Shown here: one piece after another, positions 1 to 9,008 of the stretch
Numbering within the stretch: the stretch's first letter is position 1
Layout: each line of letters begins with the position of its first letter
Assembly (NCBI GenBank): GCA_017621075.1
Contig: JAGATV010000055.1
Coordinates: 1-56,945 of the forward strand
Direction of reading: 5' to 3'
Source of the DNA: Lachnospiraceae bacterium
Lineage (GTDB): Bacteria > Bacillota > Clostridia > Lachnospirales > Lachnospiraceae
Length of the DNA: 56,945 bases
Notes under the pieces: generated by a model
What the model was told of the DNA's origin: nothing
The model's input: only the letters and a program-made list of their open reading frames with translations
Databases searched by the model: none
Translations under genes and position numbers: made by a program

Positions 1-1191
1 AACGGTAGCATTCTCCTTATACTTCCTACAAAGCTCGGAACCAAGCTGGATGTGAGATCCTTCCATCTCATGATACACAGCATTACCGATATCATGCAGC
101 AAACCTGCACGCTTTGCAAGTCTTACATCCAAACCGATTTCGGATGCAAGCAGACCGGATAACTGCGCAACCTCGATGGAATGCTTTAAAGCATTCTGAC
201 CATAGCTGGTTCTGAACTTCATGCGTCCAAGCAATTTTACAAGTTCAGGATGAATGCCGTGTACACCAACTTCAAGAGTTGCGGCCTCACCTTCCTCTTT
301 GATCATCACTTCAACTTCTTTTTGCGCCTTCTCTACCATTTCTTCAATTCTGGCAGGATGGATACGTCCATCGACAATAAGTTTTTCCAGCGCAATCCTT
401 GCCACTTCGCGACGGATGGGATCAAATCCTGACAGGATAACTGCTTCGGGGGTATCATCGATAATCAGATCCACACCGGTCATGGTCTCAAGGGTACGGA
501 TATTACGTCCCTCACGTCCAATGATCCTGCCTTTCATCTCGTCATTAGGAAGCTGTACAACGGAAATAGTAGTTTCAGAAACGTGATCTGCTGCACATCT
601 CTGAATCGCAGATACTACATATTCCTTAGCTTTCTTGTCTGCTTCTTCTTTGGCCCGACTCTCCATTTCCTTGATCATCACGGCCGATTCATGCTTTACT
701 TCATCTTCAACAATTTTCAATAAGTAGTCTTTTGCCTGTTCAGAGGTTAAACCTGAAATTCGTTCCAGTTCCTGTACTCGTTGCTCATTCAGCTTGGAAA
801 CCTCATCCTTCATTTTGTTGAGGGATTCTTCTTTGGCTGCCAAACTCGATTCGCGTTTCTCGATTGCATCGGCTTTCTTATCAATGTTCTCTTCCTTCTG
901 CTGCAGCCTTCTCTCATAACGCTGAGCTTCCGCTCTTCTCTCCTTGATCTCTTTGTCAAGCTCATTCTTGGTACGAATGGACTCTTCCTTGATCTCAAGC
1001 ATTGATTCGCGCTTCTTGGCATCTGCAGTCTTCAGAGCTTCATCGATGATCTCTCGGGCCTTGTCTTCCGCATTACCGATCGTCTTTGCGGATGATTTCT
1101 TCTGGTAGGAAGAAGTCACCACGGCGGTAATAACGACTGTCACAAGAACACACGCCAACGCAATGGCAATTAAAACACCAATGCTGACCAT
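1..1191 (-). CDS. rny: Ribonuclease Y, 3' end beyond the window
   Basis: Membrane-anchored endoribonuclease that starts mRNA decay in Gram-positive bacteria. The 397 residues present show an N-terminal membrane segment (about 4-25), a long charged coiled coil (about 35-190), a KH domain with the [10 protein letters not shown] loop at 221-230, and the start of the HD domain with LLHDIGN at 364-370. Family members are about 520 residues, so roughly 120 C-terminal residues lie outside the window. The ATG at 1191 is preceded by a good AGGAGG. One oddity is that the usual HDIGKA motif reads HDIGNA; the metal-binding His-Asp pair (366-367) is intact. It has its own promoter, separate from recA-recX upstream. 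Identification is firm. Confidence 0.97.
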   Translation of the reverse strand, partial: MVSIGVLIAIALACVLVTVVITAVVTSSYQKKSSAKTIGNAEDKAREIIDEALKTADAKKRESMLEIKEESIRTKNELDKEIKERRAEAQRYERRLQQKEENIDKKADAIEKRESSLAAKEESLNKMKDEVSKLNEQRVQELERISGLTSEQAKDYLLKIVEDEVKHESAVMIKEMESRAKEEADKKAKEYVVSAIQRCAADHVSETTISVVQLPNDEMKGRIIGREGRNIRTLETMTGVDLIIDDTPEAVILSGFDPIRREVARIALEKLIVDGRIHPARIEEMVEKAQKEVEVMIKEEGEAATLEVGVHGIHPELVKLLGRMKFRTSYGQNALKHSIEVAQLSGLLASEIGLDVRLAKRAGLLHDIGNAVYHEMEGSHIQLGSELCRKYKENATV

Positions 1192-1324
1192 CTCGACAGG
1201 AGCACCTCCTTATTTGATTTTCATTGTACACTTTAAGCTGCATGGATACCCTGCAGGGTCTCCGCCGCAGTCTATATAGAATGTATGTATGAAAACATTC
1301 TAACAAGCAATTTACAACAGTTAA

Positions 1325-1353
1325 ATTTTAAACTTATTTGACGCTTATGTCAA
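1325..1353 (-). promoter_or_regulatory. Promoter of rny
   Basis: Read on the minus strand: TTGACA (1348-1353), 17 bases, TAAAAT (1325-1330). This is close to the vegetative sigma consensus. It leaves a leader of about 125 bases before the rny start and lies just downstream of the recX stop. Confidence 0.75.
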
Positions 1354-1438
1354 GTACAAGTCGCTATATCTTCCAAAATTAGCATCAATTTGGTATATAA
1401 TTTGTGCATTTATGACGATTTGCGGGCAGATTTCCCGA

Positions 1439-2083
1439 TCAGAAAATGGAAACAGGGACATCCGGCAGGCTGTCTTCTGCATGCAAGGCTCTGCGGACAG
1501 CTTCCGGAGAAAAGCCCCGGCGTATCAGAAATGCAAAGGTGCGCTGCAATTCCTTTCTGTCGGCATGGGAAGGATCATAATGGCGCTTTTCCAGAAGGGC
1601 CGTTATCATAGCCGCTTCGTCCTTCTCGCCGCCCTGTTCCTGCCATTCTGCCCACGCTTTCTCTAAGGTTTCCTTGGAAATACCTCTCCTGCACAGATCC
1701 TGTTCGATCCGTCGGCGGCTCTTGTCTTTTTCATGACAGGTCATATAGTTTACGGCATAGCGCAGATCATCGGTGTAATGAAAGGATGCCACATATTCCA
1801 GCGCATCTTCAATGACCGGATCGGGATAAAGCCCCTGCTTCAGTTTCCTGCGCAGTTCCTCCACCGTATACTCCCTGCTCTTTAACAGATTCATGGCACG
1901 GAGCCTGGCACGTTTGGGAAGCACCCGGCTGCAGATCGTGCCGTAATCCTCCTCTGAGAGCTCCCCGCCCTCCTGTATGTGATAGAGATGAAGTTCGCCT
2001 TTGTACAAGACAAAGGCGAACTCGTGGTCAATATATACTTTACTGCGGGTCTTGGAAAGCTCCGCGATCTGCGTTACTGTCAT
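1439..2083 (-). CDS. recX: Regulatory protein RecX
   Basis: Modulates RecA filament growth by binding RecA. The 214-residue product is mostly helical with the three-repeat RecX pattern: RAMNLLKSREYTVEELRRKL (about 63-82), the central YTDDLRYAVNY segment, and a C-terminal repeat around FAFLIRRGFSPEAVRRAL. It starts two bases after the recA stop, and its ribosome site (GGGAAGG) lies in the last codons of recA. It is therefore translated from the recA transcript and should share LexA control. Length and order match the family in Clostridia. Confidence 0.9.
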   Translation of the reverse strand: MTVTQIAELSKTRSKVYIDHEFAFVLYKGELHLYHIQEGGELSEEDYGTICSRVLPKRARLRAMNLLKSREYTVEELRRKLKQGLYPDPVIEDALEYVASFHYTDDLRYAVNYMTCHEKDKSRRRIEQDLCRRGISKETLEKAWAEWQEQGGEKDEAAMITALLEKRHYDPSHADRKELQRTFAFLIRRGFSPEAVRRALHAEDSLPDVPVSIF

Positions 2084-2085
2084 CT

Positions 2086-3144
2086 TTATGCCTTCCCGGA
2101 CTTATCTGCCCTTTCAGAAGTCTCTGTTTTCCCGTCATCGTCACTTGTGTTTCCCAGGTTGAAAAGAGTCCTCACCTTGTTCTCCACCTCAGCGCAGACA
2201 GCCGGATTGTCCTTCAGATACTGCTTGGCATTCTCACGGCCCTGGCCGATCTTATTGCCCTCATAAGCATACCATGCCCCGGACTTTACAATGATATTGT
2301 TCTCCGCCGCCAGATCCAGGATATCCCCGACCATGGAGATGCCTTCTCCGAACATGATATCGAATTCGGCCTCTTTGAACGGAGGCGCAATCTTATTCTT
2401 GACCACCTTCACGCGGGTGCGGTTACCGATGACCTCCCCGCCCTGCTTTAAGGACTCGATCCTTCTCACATCCAGACGGACGGAGGAATAGAACTTTAAT
2501 GCCCGTCCTCCGGTAGTGGTCTCGGGATTGCCAAACATAACGCCTACTTTCTCGCGCAACTGGTTGATGAACACTACAGTACAGTTGGACTTGCTGATAA
2601 CCGCAGTCAGCTTGCGCAGCGCCTGGGACATCAGGCGTGCCTGCAGACCCACATGAGAATCACCCATGTCCCCGTCGATCTCCGCCTTGGGGACCAGTGC
2701 CGCAACAGAGTCCACTACCACGATATCAATGGCACCGGAACGCACCATGGTCTCCGTGATCTCCAATGCCTGCTCTCCGTTGTCCGGCTGAGAGATGTAG
2801 AGATTATCAATATCTACGCCGATATTCTTGGCATAAACCGGATCAAGTGCATGCTCTGCGTCAATGAATCCTGCAATGCCGCCCCTCTTCTGCACCTCTG
2901 CGATCATGTGCAGGGTGACCGTGGTCTTACCGCTGGATTCCGGTCCATATATCTCAATGATCCTTCCCTTGGGAATACCGCCCAGGCCCAGTGCGATATC
3001 CAGGCTCAGGGAACCTGTGGGGATCGTCTCTACGTTCATCTGTGCTGCAGGATCGCCCAGACGCATGACGGTTCCTTTTCCGTACTGCTTCTCAATCTGG
3101 CTCAACGCCGCATCCAGTGCTTTCAGCTTCTCATCTCTTTCCAT
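2086..3144 (-). CDS. recA: Recombinase RecA
   Basis: ATP-dependent strand-exchange protein and co-protease for LexA cleavage. The product is 352 residues: N-terminal polymerisation helix, Walker A GPESSGKT at 67-74, FIDAEHALD, the [11 protein letters not shown] Walker B region, loop L1 ([19 protein letters not shown]) and loop L2 ([20 protein letters not shown]). The frame stays open upstream, but the ATG at 3144 is the right start: it follows AAGGAGATATTTC and gives the standard [14 protein letters not shown] beginning. recX follows two bases later. The promoter carries a LexA-type box in its spacer and a second box lies in the leader, so SOS induction is expected. Confidence 0.99.
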   Translation of the reverse strand: MERDEKLKALDAALSQIEKQYGKGTVMRLGDPAAQMNVETIPTGSLSLDIALGLGGIPKGRIIEIYGPESSGKTTVTLHMIAEVQKRGGIAGFIDAEHALDPVYAKNIGVDIDNLYISQPDNGEQALEITETMVRSGAIDIVVVDSVAALVPKAEIDGDMGDSHVGLQARLMSQALRKLTAVISKSNCTVVFINQLREKVGVMFGNPETTTGGRALKFYSSVRLDVRRIESLKQGGEVIGNRTRVKVVKNKIAPPFKEAEFDIMFGEGISMVGDILDLAAENNIIVKSGAWYAYEGNKIGQGRENAKQYLKDNPAVCAEVENKVRTLFNLGNTSDDDGKTETSERADKSGKA

Positions 3145-3166
3145 GAAATATCTCCTTTTCTCCAAG

Positions 3167-3178
3167 GAACAAATGTTC
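3167..3178. promoter_or_regulatory. LexA (SOS) box in the recA leader
   Basis: Perfect palindrome GAACAAATGTTC, matching the GAAC-N4-GTTC core of Gram-positive LexA operators. It lies between the predicted transcription start (about 3184) and the recA ribosome site. Confidence 0.8.
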
Positions 3179-3190
3179 TGATCTGTATAT

Positions 3191-3219
3191 AGAATAAAAC
3201 ATTTGTTCGCTTTTGTCAA
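3191..3219 (-). promoter_or_regulatory. recA promoter with a second LexA box in its spacer
   Basis: On the minus strand: TTGACA (3214-3219), 17 bases, TATTCT (3191-3196). The spacer contains CGAACAAATGTTT (core 3197-3208), an SOS box with one imperfect half. LexA bound here would block RNA polymerase directly. Confidence 0.8.
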
Positions 3220-3389
3220 TGTCAAAATACTTTTTGGCTACATTTTTATCATAAGTTTTCAGAAGTACATTAAAACTCTCTCAAAGGCATCCCTCCTAAT
3301 CTTTTTTCTTTTTTGAAATTTTGGCGAAATGCCGGAAGATAAGAATTGCAGGTCTGCTTCCTCCGGATCGGAAGAAATCTGTGACCAAT

Positions 3390-3440
3390 AAAAATGTACC
3401 ATAAATCTGTCTCGCCGACAAGTATTTATGGCACATTTTT
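3390..3440. terminator. Bidirectional terminator after cinA
   Basis: Arms 3390-3406 and 3424-3440 are 17 bases long and pair with a single mismatch around a 17-base loop. The outer part is A/T with runs of A and T, so it can end transcription on either strand. It separates the yicC-cinA operon from the recA promoter. The rest of the 339 bases between recA and cinA shows nothing else. Confidence 0.75.
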
Positions 3441-3483
3441 TAACTGTCAGAATATTATGCGGATTCTCCGGGGCCTTTTCCCC

Positions 3484-4752
3484 TTATTCCTTTCCGAAAG
3501 TGACCTTGCTGAAATATTCCAGGATGCAGCTCCGCATCAGCGCCAGTGCGGAGGAAACTGCTCCCTCCCTTACCTTGGTGCGATTGCCTCTGAAGCGGAA
3601 TTCCTTTACGGTGACCTTTCCCTTTACATTGCAGGCGATATATACCAGCCCTACCGGCTTTTCCTCCGTACCGCCGTCAGGTCCGGCAATGCCCGTAATC
3701 GCCACCGTCACGTCTGCCTTGGTCACAAAAGCGGCTCCTTTGGCCATCTCCTCGGCCGTCTGTGAACTTACTGCGCCATACTTCTGCAAAGTACCTTTCT
3801 TGACTCCCAGGGCTTTGCGCTTTGCCTTGTTGGCATAAGTCACAAATCCTGTTTTGTATACCTCCGACACACCGGGCACATTGATGAGCCTTGCAGACAG
3901 CATACCTCCGGTACAGGATTCCGCACAGGCCACGGTCAGCTTGTTGGCAAGCAAAAGTTCTACCACCGCCTTCTCCAGAGTAGTGTCCTTTTCCGTGGTA
4001 TAGATATCGCCGCCAAATCTCGCCTTCAGCTCTTTCACCACCGGCTTGATGAGCTTGCGGGCCGCTTTCTGATCTTCTGCGGAAGCAGTCACCCTAAGAT
4101 GTACTTCCCCGGTCTTTGCATAAGGAGCAATGGTGGGATTGGTCTGGGCATCAATGATGTCCTTTATCATATCCTCCACCTTGCTTTCGGGCACCCCGCA
4201 GATCTTCACGGTCTGGGATTCTATGACTCCCGGAGTCAATTTTCCCAGATAGGGCGCCACGCTCTCTTCAAACATGGGCACCAGCTCATTGGGGGGGCCG
4301 GGAAGCAATATCACCCTGGCATTCTCAGCCTCTATGATGATGCCGGGCGCCGTGCCGTTGTTGTTGTCCAGCACGATGGCTCCCTCCGGCACCTTAGCCT
4401 GCTTCCAGTTGTTTTCGGTGGGTTTGATGTTGCGGCCGGAAAAATATTCCGCAATGCGCTCCATGCAGTTGTCATCCACGCAAAGCTTTCTGCCGCATAC
4501 CTTGGCAGCCACCTCCTTGGTCAGATCGTCCTCCGTAGGTCCCAGTCCTCCCGACAGGATCACCACATCGGACCGCTCCATGGCACATTTTAACACTGCG
4601 GAAAGCCTTTCTGCGTTATCGCCCACCACGGACTGATAATAACAGGAAAGTCCCAGATCCGCACATCTGCCTGCCAGGAATGCGGCATTTGTGTTTACGA
4701 TGTCGCCCAACAGAAGCTCCGTTCCTACACAGATAAGTTCTACCGTCGTCAT
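3484..4752 (-). CDS. cinA: CinA family protein (nicotinamide-nucleotide amidohydrolase)
   Basis: Two-domain protein of 422 residues. The N-terminal half is the MoaB/COG1058-type domain: GTELLLGDIVNTN near 10-22 and SGGLGPTEDDLTKEV near 66-80. The C-terminal half is the CinA deamidase domain: ACAESCTGGMLSARL and VAITGIAGPDGGTEEKPVGL. In characterised members the C-terminal domain deamidates nicotinamide mononucleotide in pyridine nucleotide salvage, and the N-terminal domain is an ADP-ribose pyrophosphatase-like fold. It is the last gene of the operon, 42 bases after pgsA, with GAAAGG before the ATG and a hairpin terminator downstream. Adjacency to pgsA and recA is common in Firmicutes. Confidence 0.93.
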   Translation of the reverse strand: MTTVELICVGTELLLGDIVNTNAAFLAGRCADLGLSCYYQSVVGDNAERLSAVLKCAMERSDVVILSGGLGPTEDDLTKEVAAKVCGRKLCVDDNCMERIAEYFSGRNIKPTENNWKQAKVPEGAIVLDNNNGTAPGIIIEAENARVILLPGPPNELVPMFEESVAPYLGKLTPGVIESQTVKICGVPESKVEDMIKDIIDAQTNPTIAPYAKTGEVHLRVTASAEDQKAARKLIKPVVKELKARFGGDIYTTEKDTTLEKAVVELLLANKLTVACAESCTGGMLSARLINVPGVSEVYKTGFVTYANKAKRKALGVKKGTLQKYGAVSSQTAEEMAKGAAFVTKADVTVAITGIAGPDGGTEEKPVGLVYIACNVKGKVTVKEFRFRGNRTKVREGAVSSALALMRSCILEYFSKVTFGKE

Positions 4753-4794
4753 AAATATCCTTCTTTCTAAAGTTTGATATACCGCCCCAATCCC

Positions 4795-5358
4795 TTATTT
4801 CGTGTCCTTCATGACATCCTTGTTCTTCACCAGATAATCGATCAAAGAAATGACGGTCAATGCCAGGGCGATCCACATAACGATGTCGGTCAAAAGTTCC
4901 AGGGCCGGAATACCGGCGATCATCAGGCACACCATCACCATCTGGAAGGTGGTCTTAAATTTGCCCCAGTAGCTTGCCGCAATGACCACTCCGTTGTCGG
5001 ATGCGATCAGGCGGAAACCGCTGATGATAAATTCACGGGCAATGATGATGATGACTACCCAGGAAGGAATCCTGCCCATTTCGATCAATGCGATCAGTGC
5101 GGAACAGACCAACAGCTTATCCGCCAAAGGGTCCATGAATTTTCCAAAATTCGTCACCAGATTATGTTTCCTTGCAATCTTTCCGTCCAGCATATCCGTA
5201 AGGCTGGCAACGATAAAGATCACCAGTGCCGCCAGGTTGGGAAGCAGCACATTTTCTCCAAACCATCCTGCATTTCCTCCCAAAAGCAGGATCAAAAAAG
5301 GCAGGATCAGAACACACCTGAAAATAGTCAGTTTATTCGGCAGATTCATTTTACTCAT
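4795..5358 (-). CDS. pgsA: CDP-diacylglycerol-glycerol-3-phosphate 3-phosphatidyltransferase
   Basis: Integral membrane enzyme that makes phosphatidylglycerol phosphate from CDP-diacylglycerol and glycerol-3-phosphate. The 187-residue product contains the CDP-alcohol phosphotransferase signature D-x2-DG-x2-AR-x8-G-x3-D-x3-D: DMLDGKIARK is followed by FGKFMDPLADK (about residues 55-83). Several hydrophobic segments surround it. The start overlaps the end of rimO by 8 bases (ATGAGTAA), indicating translational coupling. GGAGAG precedes the ATG. Confidence 0.95.
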   Translation of the reverse strand: MSKMNLPNKLTIFRCVLILPFLILLLGGNAGWFGENVLLPNLAALVIFIVASLTDMLDGKIARKHNLVTNFGKFMDPLADKLLVCSALIALIEMGRIPSWVVIIIIAREFIISGFRLIASDNGVVIAASYWGKFKTTFQMVMVCLMIAGIPALELLTDIVMWIALALTVISLIDYLVKNKDVMKDTK

Positions 5359-6679
5359 GATATATCTCTCCTATCAGATCATATTCGTTCCAGTCTGTGA
5401 CCCGGACCTTTACCAGGTCGCCCGTCATCAGACTGGCGGAAGTATTTAAGAACAGATACCCGTCCACATTGGGTGCGTCCCTGTAGGTCCTTGCCACATA
5501 AGTCTCCTCGTCGGCCACTTTGCCCTCGATCATCACCGTAAGGATGCGCCCTACCATAGTTTCTGCTTTTTCAAAGGCAACAGCCTGCTGGAGTTCCATC
5601 AGTTCTTCTCTGCGGCGCTCTTTTTCCGCTTCCTCCACCTGGTCAGACATACCTGCCGCCGGGGTGTCCTCCTCCTGAGAGTAAGTAAATACTCCCAGTC
5701 TGTCAAATTCCATCTCGTTGACAAAACGGTACAGCTCCTCAAAATCTTCCTCTGTCTCCCCCGGGAAGCCGCTGATCAGCGTAGTACGAAGGCAGATATC
5801 GGGAATCCGCACCCGCAGCTTTTCGACCATGGCACGCAATTCTCCCTCATTGGTGCGCCGCCCCATCCGCTTCAGCACCGGATCGGAGGCATGCTGGATG
5901 GGGATATCCAGATAATGGCACACTTTGGGTTCGGAAGCGATGGTATCGATGAGCTCGTCCGTGATCTCCTCCGGATAACAATACAGGATCCGGATCCAGA
6001 AGATGCCGCTGATCGCGGCCAGTCTCCGAAGAAGTTCCGGCAGGCTCTTTTTTCCGTACAGATCCACGCCGTAAAGGGTGGTCTCCTGTGCTACCAGGAT
6101 CAGTTCTTTCACACCGTTCTCCGCAAGCTCCTTTGCCTCCTCCACCAGACTTTCCATGGGAACGCTGCGGTAACTGCCTCTCACTTTGGGGATGATACAG
6201 TAGGTACAATGCTTGTCACAGCCCTCTGCGATCTTCAGATAAGCAAAATGGCCGCCGGTGGTGACGACACGCTTCTTCCCGGTGACGGGCGCCGCATTGA
6301 TATCGCTGTAATGATTCTGTCCCTGCCCTGCCAGCACTTCTTCCACTGCCGCCACGATACTGTCGATGGCAGTGGTGCCCAAGATGGCATCCACTTCCGG
6401 GATCTCTGTCTGGATCTCTTCCCGGTAACGCTGTGCCAGGCATCCCGCTGCGATCAGCGCCTTTACCTGTCCGCTCTTTCGCAGCTCGCTCATGGCAAGC
6501 AGGGTATTGATGCTTTCTTCCTTGGCATCGTTGATGAAACAGCAGGTATTCACTACGACAACATCGGCCTCTGTCTCATCATCCGTAAACGTAAACCCTC
6601 TTTCCTGAAGCATTCCCAGCATCATCTCGGAATCCACCAGGTTCTTGTCACAGCCGAGGGATACAAATAATATTTTCAT
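5351..6679 (-). CDS. rimO: Ribosomal protein S12 methylthiotransferase RimO
   Basis: Radical SAM enzyme that adds a methylthio group to an aspartate of ribosomal protein S12. The product is 442 residues from the ATG at 6679, which has GAGGT eight bases upstream; an in-frame ATG four codons earlier lacks this. N-terminal MTTase domain cysteines are C10, C46 and C80. The radical SAM cluster motif is C154-x3-C158-x2-C161 (GCDKHCTYC). A C-terminal TRAM domain covers about the last 65 residues. The SLGCDKNLVDSE opening and the absence of MiaB-type features favour RimO over MiaB. It lies between rpoZ and pgsA. Confidence 0.95.
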   Translation of the reverse strand: MKILFVSLGCDKNLVDSEMMLGMLQERGFTFTDDETEADVVVVNTCCFINDAKEESINTLLAMSELRKSGQVKALIAAGCLAQRYREEIQTEIPEVDAILGTTAIDSIVAAVEEVLAGQGQNHYSDINAAPVTGKKRVVTTGGHFAYLKIAEGCDKHCTYCIIPKVRGSYRSVPMESLVEEAKELAENGVKELILVAQETTLYGVDLYGKKSLPELLRRLAAISGIFWIRILYCYPEEITDELIDTIASEPKVCHYLDIPIQHASDPVLKRMGRRTNEGELRAMVEKLRVRIPDICLRTTLISGFPGETEEDFEELYRFVNEMEFDRLGVFTYSQEEDTPAAGMSDQVEEAEKERRREELMELQQAVAFEKAETMVGRILTVMIEGKVADEETYVARTYRDAPNVDGYLFLNTSASLMTGDLVKVRVTDWNEYDLIGEIYHE

Positions 6680-6745
6680 AGACAACCTCATAACACTTTC
6701 TTAACACAAACAGTAGCTGGGGCAAAACGCACCAGCTACTATTTC

Positions 6746-6985
6746 CTACGCTTCTTCGCTATCGTTTAAGATCTTGATCTTGCCCTGATTCAGCTCTTCC
6801 ACCGCAATAGACAGGGGTTTGTCGCCTGTCTTGTCCACAAGGGGCTCATCCCCTGCGATGATCTGTCTGGCTCTCTTGGCTGTAGCCATGACGATGGAGT
6901 AACGGCTGGTCACTACCGGTACATCGCCCTCCTCCACTTCGCTGTTCACTACCTTCATCAAATCACTGTAAGACGGATGTAACAT
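6746..6985 (-). CDS. rpoZ: RNA polymerase omega subunit
   Basis: Small subunit (79 residues) that helps assemble RNA polymerase. The segment SRYSIVMATAKRARQI (about 27-42) is the conserved omega core, followed by PLSIAVEELNQGKI. The ATG comes one base after the gmk stop codon, the usual gmk-rpoZ arrangement, so the two are co-translated. Confidence 0.95.
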   Translation of the reverse strand: MLHPSYSDLMKVVNSEVEEGDVPVVTSRYSIVMATAKRARQIIAGDEPLVDKTGDKPLSIAVEELNQGKIKILNDSEEA

Positions 6986-6986
6986 T

Positions 6987-7622
6987 TTATTCTGCTCCTT
7001 TCGCGAACCCTTTCAGTTCCTCTCTGATTTCTTTTATAAATGTGCTTCTGCGGACCGGTACCCTGCGGGCTGCATCCACCAGTCGGTGGATTTCCTCCAC
7101 ACAAGTATCCAGATCATCATTTACCACTATATAATCATAGGCTTCCATGCCTTGTGATTCCTCATAAGCCCGGGCAAGCCGACGGGCGATCACCTCATCC
7201 GTTTCCGTTCCCCTGCCTTTCAGTCTTCGCTCCAGCTCCTGTGCGCTTGGAGGTGTTACGAACAAAAGCAGGCTCTCCGGAAACTGCTTCTTTACCTTCA
7301 GTGCTCCCTGGATCTCAATCTCCAGTACCACATCTTTGCCCGCAGCAAGCTGCTCCTCCACATAAGCCCTGGGAGTACCGTAATAGTTGCCGCAATACTC
7401 TGCATATTCGATCAGACCGTTCTGTTCGATCCTTTCTTCAAACTGTTCCCTGTCAACAAAAAAATATTCGATCCCATCCCGTTCTCCTTCTCTGGGAGAT
7501 CTGGTGGTCATGGAAATGGACAGCGCGTAATTGTCATAAGTATTCAAAAGCCTCTTCATCAGAGTGCCCTTCCCGGCTCCCGAAAAGCCGGAAACCACAA
7601 TCAATATTCCCTTATCTGCCAT
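6987..7622 (-). CDS. gmk: Guanylate kinase
   Basis: Phosphorylates GMP to GDP with ATP. The product has 211 residues with P-loop GFSGAGKGT at 12-20, then TTRSPREGERDGIEYFFV, the GMP-binding region with EYAEYCGNYYGTP, and a C-terminal lid helix with RRLARAYEE. The ATG at 7622 follows GGAGGAAGG and overlaps the end of remA by 11 bases. The frame is open seven codons further upstream, but those codons contain the ribosome site. Confidence 0.97.
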   Translation of the reverse strand: MADKGILIVVSGFSGAGKGTLMKRLLNTYDNYALSISMTTRSPREGERDGIEYFFVDREQFEERIEQNGLIEYAEYCGNYYGTPRAYVEEQLAAGKDVVLEIEIQGALKVKKQFPESLLLFVTPPSAQELERRLKGRGTETDEVIARRLARAYEESQGMEAYDYIVVNDDLDTCVEEIHRLVDAARRVPVRRSTFIKEIREELKGFAKGAE

Positions 7623-7887
7623 CTGAAAGCCCTTCCTCCGCATTGTCCTGATCGCTCCTTGCGCGTCCCGCTATGGTCTCCGGAAGCAGTGCCGAAAGCA
7701 CGATCTGGCTGTTTTCCATCACAAGGACCGACTTGGTCTTGCGCCCCTGGGTGGCATCGATAGCCATGCCGGATTCCTTTGCGTTCTGCACCATCCGCTT
7801 GATGGGTGCGGAATCAGGACTTACGACTGCAATGATCTTTTCTGTATTTACAATATTGCCAAAACCAATATGAATCAATTTATTCAT
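7612..7887 (-). CDS. remA: RemA/DUF370 family regulator
   Basis: Small DNA-binding protein related to Bacillus RemA, which activates matrix and osmoprotection genes. The 91 residues contain the family core IGFGNIVNTEKIIAVVSPDS (about 6-25) and IDATQGRKTKSVLVM. A GTG three codons earlier overlaps the yicC stop but has no ribosome site, while the ATG at 7887 has a modest GAG. The position yicC-remA-gmk-rpoZ is highly conserved in Firmicutes. The C-terminal tail (about 12 residues) is longer than usual and overlaps the gmk start. Confidence 0.92.
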   Translation of the reverse strand: MNKLIHIGFGNIVNTEKIIAVVSPDSAPIKRMVQNAKESGMAIDATQGRKTKSVLVMENSQIVLSALLPETIAGRARSDQDNAEEGLSDGR

Positions 7888-7892
7888 GGTCG

Positions 7893-8771
7893 TCACTCGA
7901 TATTCTGAATCTGTTCACGGACCTTCTCAATGGTGGTCTTTAACTCGATGCCGCAGTTGGAAACCTTAAGGTCGTTGGATTTGGACAGGATGGTATTGGC
8001 CTCCCTGTTCATCTCCTGGGCCAGGAAATCCAGTTTCCGGCCGATGCTGCCGCCCTCTTTCAGTGTTGCCGCCGTGGTGGCAATGTGGCTTTTGAGTCTT
8101 ACGATCTCCTCATCCACACAGACTTTGTCGGCAAAAATAGTAACTTCCGTCAAAAGCCTTGCCTCATCCACATTTTTATCCTCTAAAAGTTCGCGTACCT
8201 TCTCCTCCAGACGGTTGCGGTATTCGGAGACGATCTGGGGGGAACGCTCCTCAATGTAGTCCACCAGCTTAAGCATCTCATCCAGCTTTTCCAACAGATC
8301 ATCACGCAGATGCTCTCCCTCATCGATGCGGGTCTTTACAAACATCTCCGCAGCGCCGTCGATGGCTTTCTGCAGTTCCTTCCACAGTTCCTCCTCATCC
8401 TCGGTCTGTTCTTCCATGGTGAACACATCCGGATATCTGGAGAGCGTGGAAACCCGGACATCATCATCCAGTCCGAATTCCTCCGCCATCTGACGCAGGT
8501 ACTTCAGATATTCTCCCGCCAATTCCTTATTGTAGCGCACACTGGAATTATTTTCTCCAAAATCTTCATAAGTAATGAAAACATCTACCTTGCCGCGGGA
8601 AATATAATTTTTGAGCTCCGTGCGTATGGAAGATTCAAAATAACCCAACTTCTTGGGCATCTTGATATTCACATCCAGATAACGATGATTCACGGATTTG
8701 ATCTCTACAGTGAATTTTCTGTTGTTCTCGGCAGTCTCATATCTGCCGAAACCGGTCATGCTCTTTATCAT
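7893..8771 (-). CDS. YicC family endoribonuclease
   Basis: Homologue of E. coli YicC, an endoribonuclease family (YicC_N plus DUF1732). The 292-residue product opens with MIKSMTGFGRYE, the family signature, has IKSVNHRYLDVNIKMP near 24-40, and ends with the DUF1732 segment GIELKTTIEKVREQIQNIE. An earlier in-frame codon exists, but the ATG at 8771 is preceded by GGGAG at the right distance. It is the first gene of the operon running to cinA and has a near-consensus promoter. Confidence 0.93.
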   Translation of the reverse strand: MIKSMTGFGRYETAENNRKFTVEIKSVNHRYLDVNIKMPKKLGYFESSIRTELKNYISRGKVDVFITYEDFGENNSSVRYNKELAGEYLKYLRQMAEEFGLDDDVRVSTLSRYPDVFTMEEQTEDEEELWKELQKAIDGAAEMFVKTRIDEGEHLRDDLLEKLDEMLKLVDYIEERSPQIVSEYRNRLEEKVRELLEDKNVDEARLLTEVTIFADKVCVDEEIVRLKSHIATTAATLKEGGSIGRKLDFLAQEMNREANTILSKSNDLKVSNCGIELKTTIEKVREQIQNIE

Positions 8772-8821
8772 GCGTGCTCCCATCTGGGCAGCGGCACTTA
8801 CTTTGCCGCATACTTCATTTT

Positions 8822-8850
8822 ATTATAGAATAAGTTTTGGGAAGCGTCAA
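8822..8850 (-). promoter_or_regulatory. Promoter of the yicC-cinA operon
   Basis: Minus strand: TTGACG (8845-8850), 17 bases, TATAAT (8822-8827). It is the only strong promoter I see for the seven-gene operon. Confidence 0.8.
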
Positions 8851-8860
8851 GGGCGAGGGG

Positions 8861-8889
8861 TTTCTTTTCTGTTAAAATTCTGTTATAAT
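8861..8889 (+). promoter_or_regulatory. Possible promoter of rqcH
   Basis: A perfect TATAAT at 8884-8889 lies 120 bases before the rqcH start. The -35 at 17-base spacing (TTTCTT, 8861-8866) is weak. It is divergent from the yicC promoter. Confidence 0.5.
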
Positions 8890-9008
8890 GGCAGGGATGC
8901 CGGTGCTTAGCGAAAGTGTGCCGCCCGGGAAACTCCTGCCCGCACCCTGGCGACCGACGGCACCGTTTTACAGACACCCATAATACTATTTGAAATGAGG
9001 AAATCATC

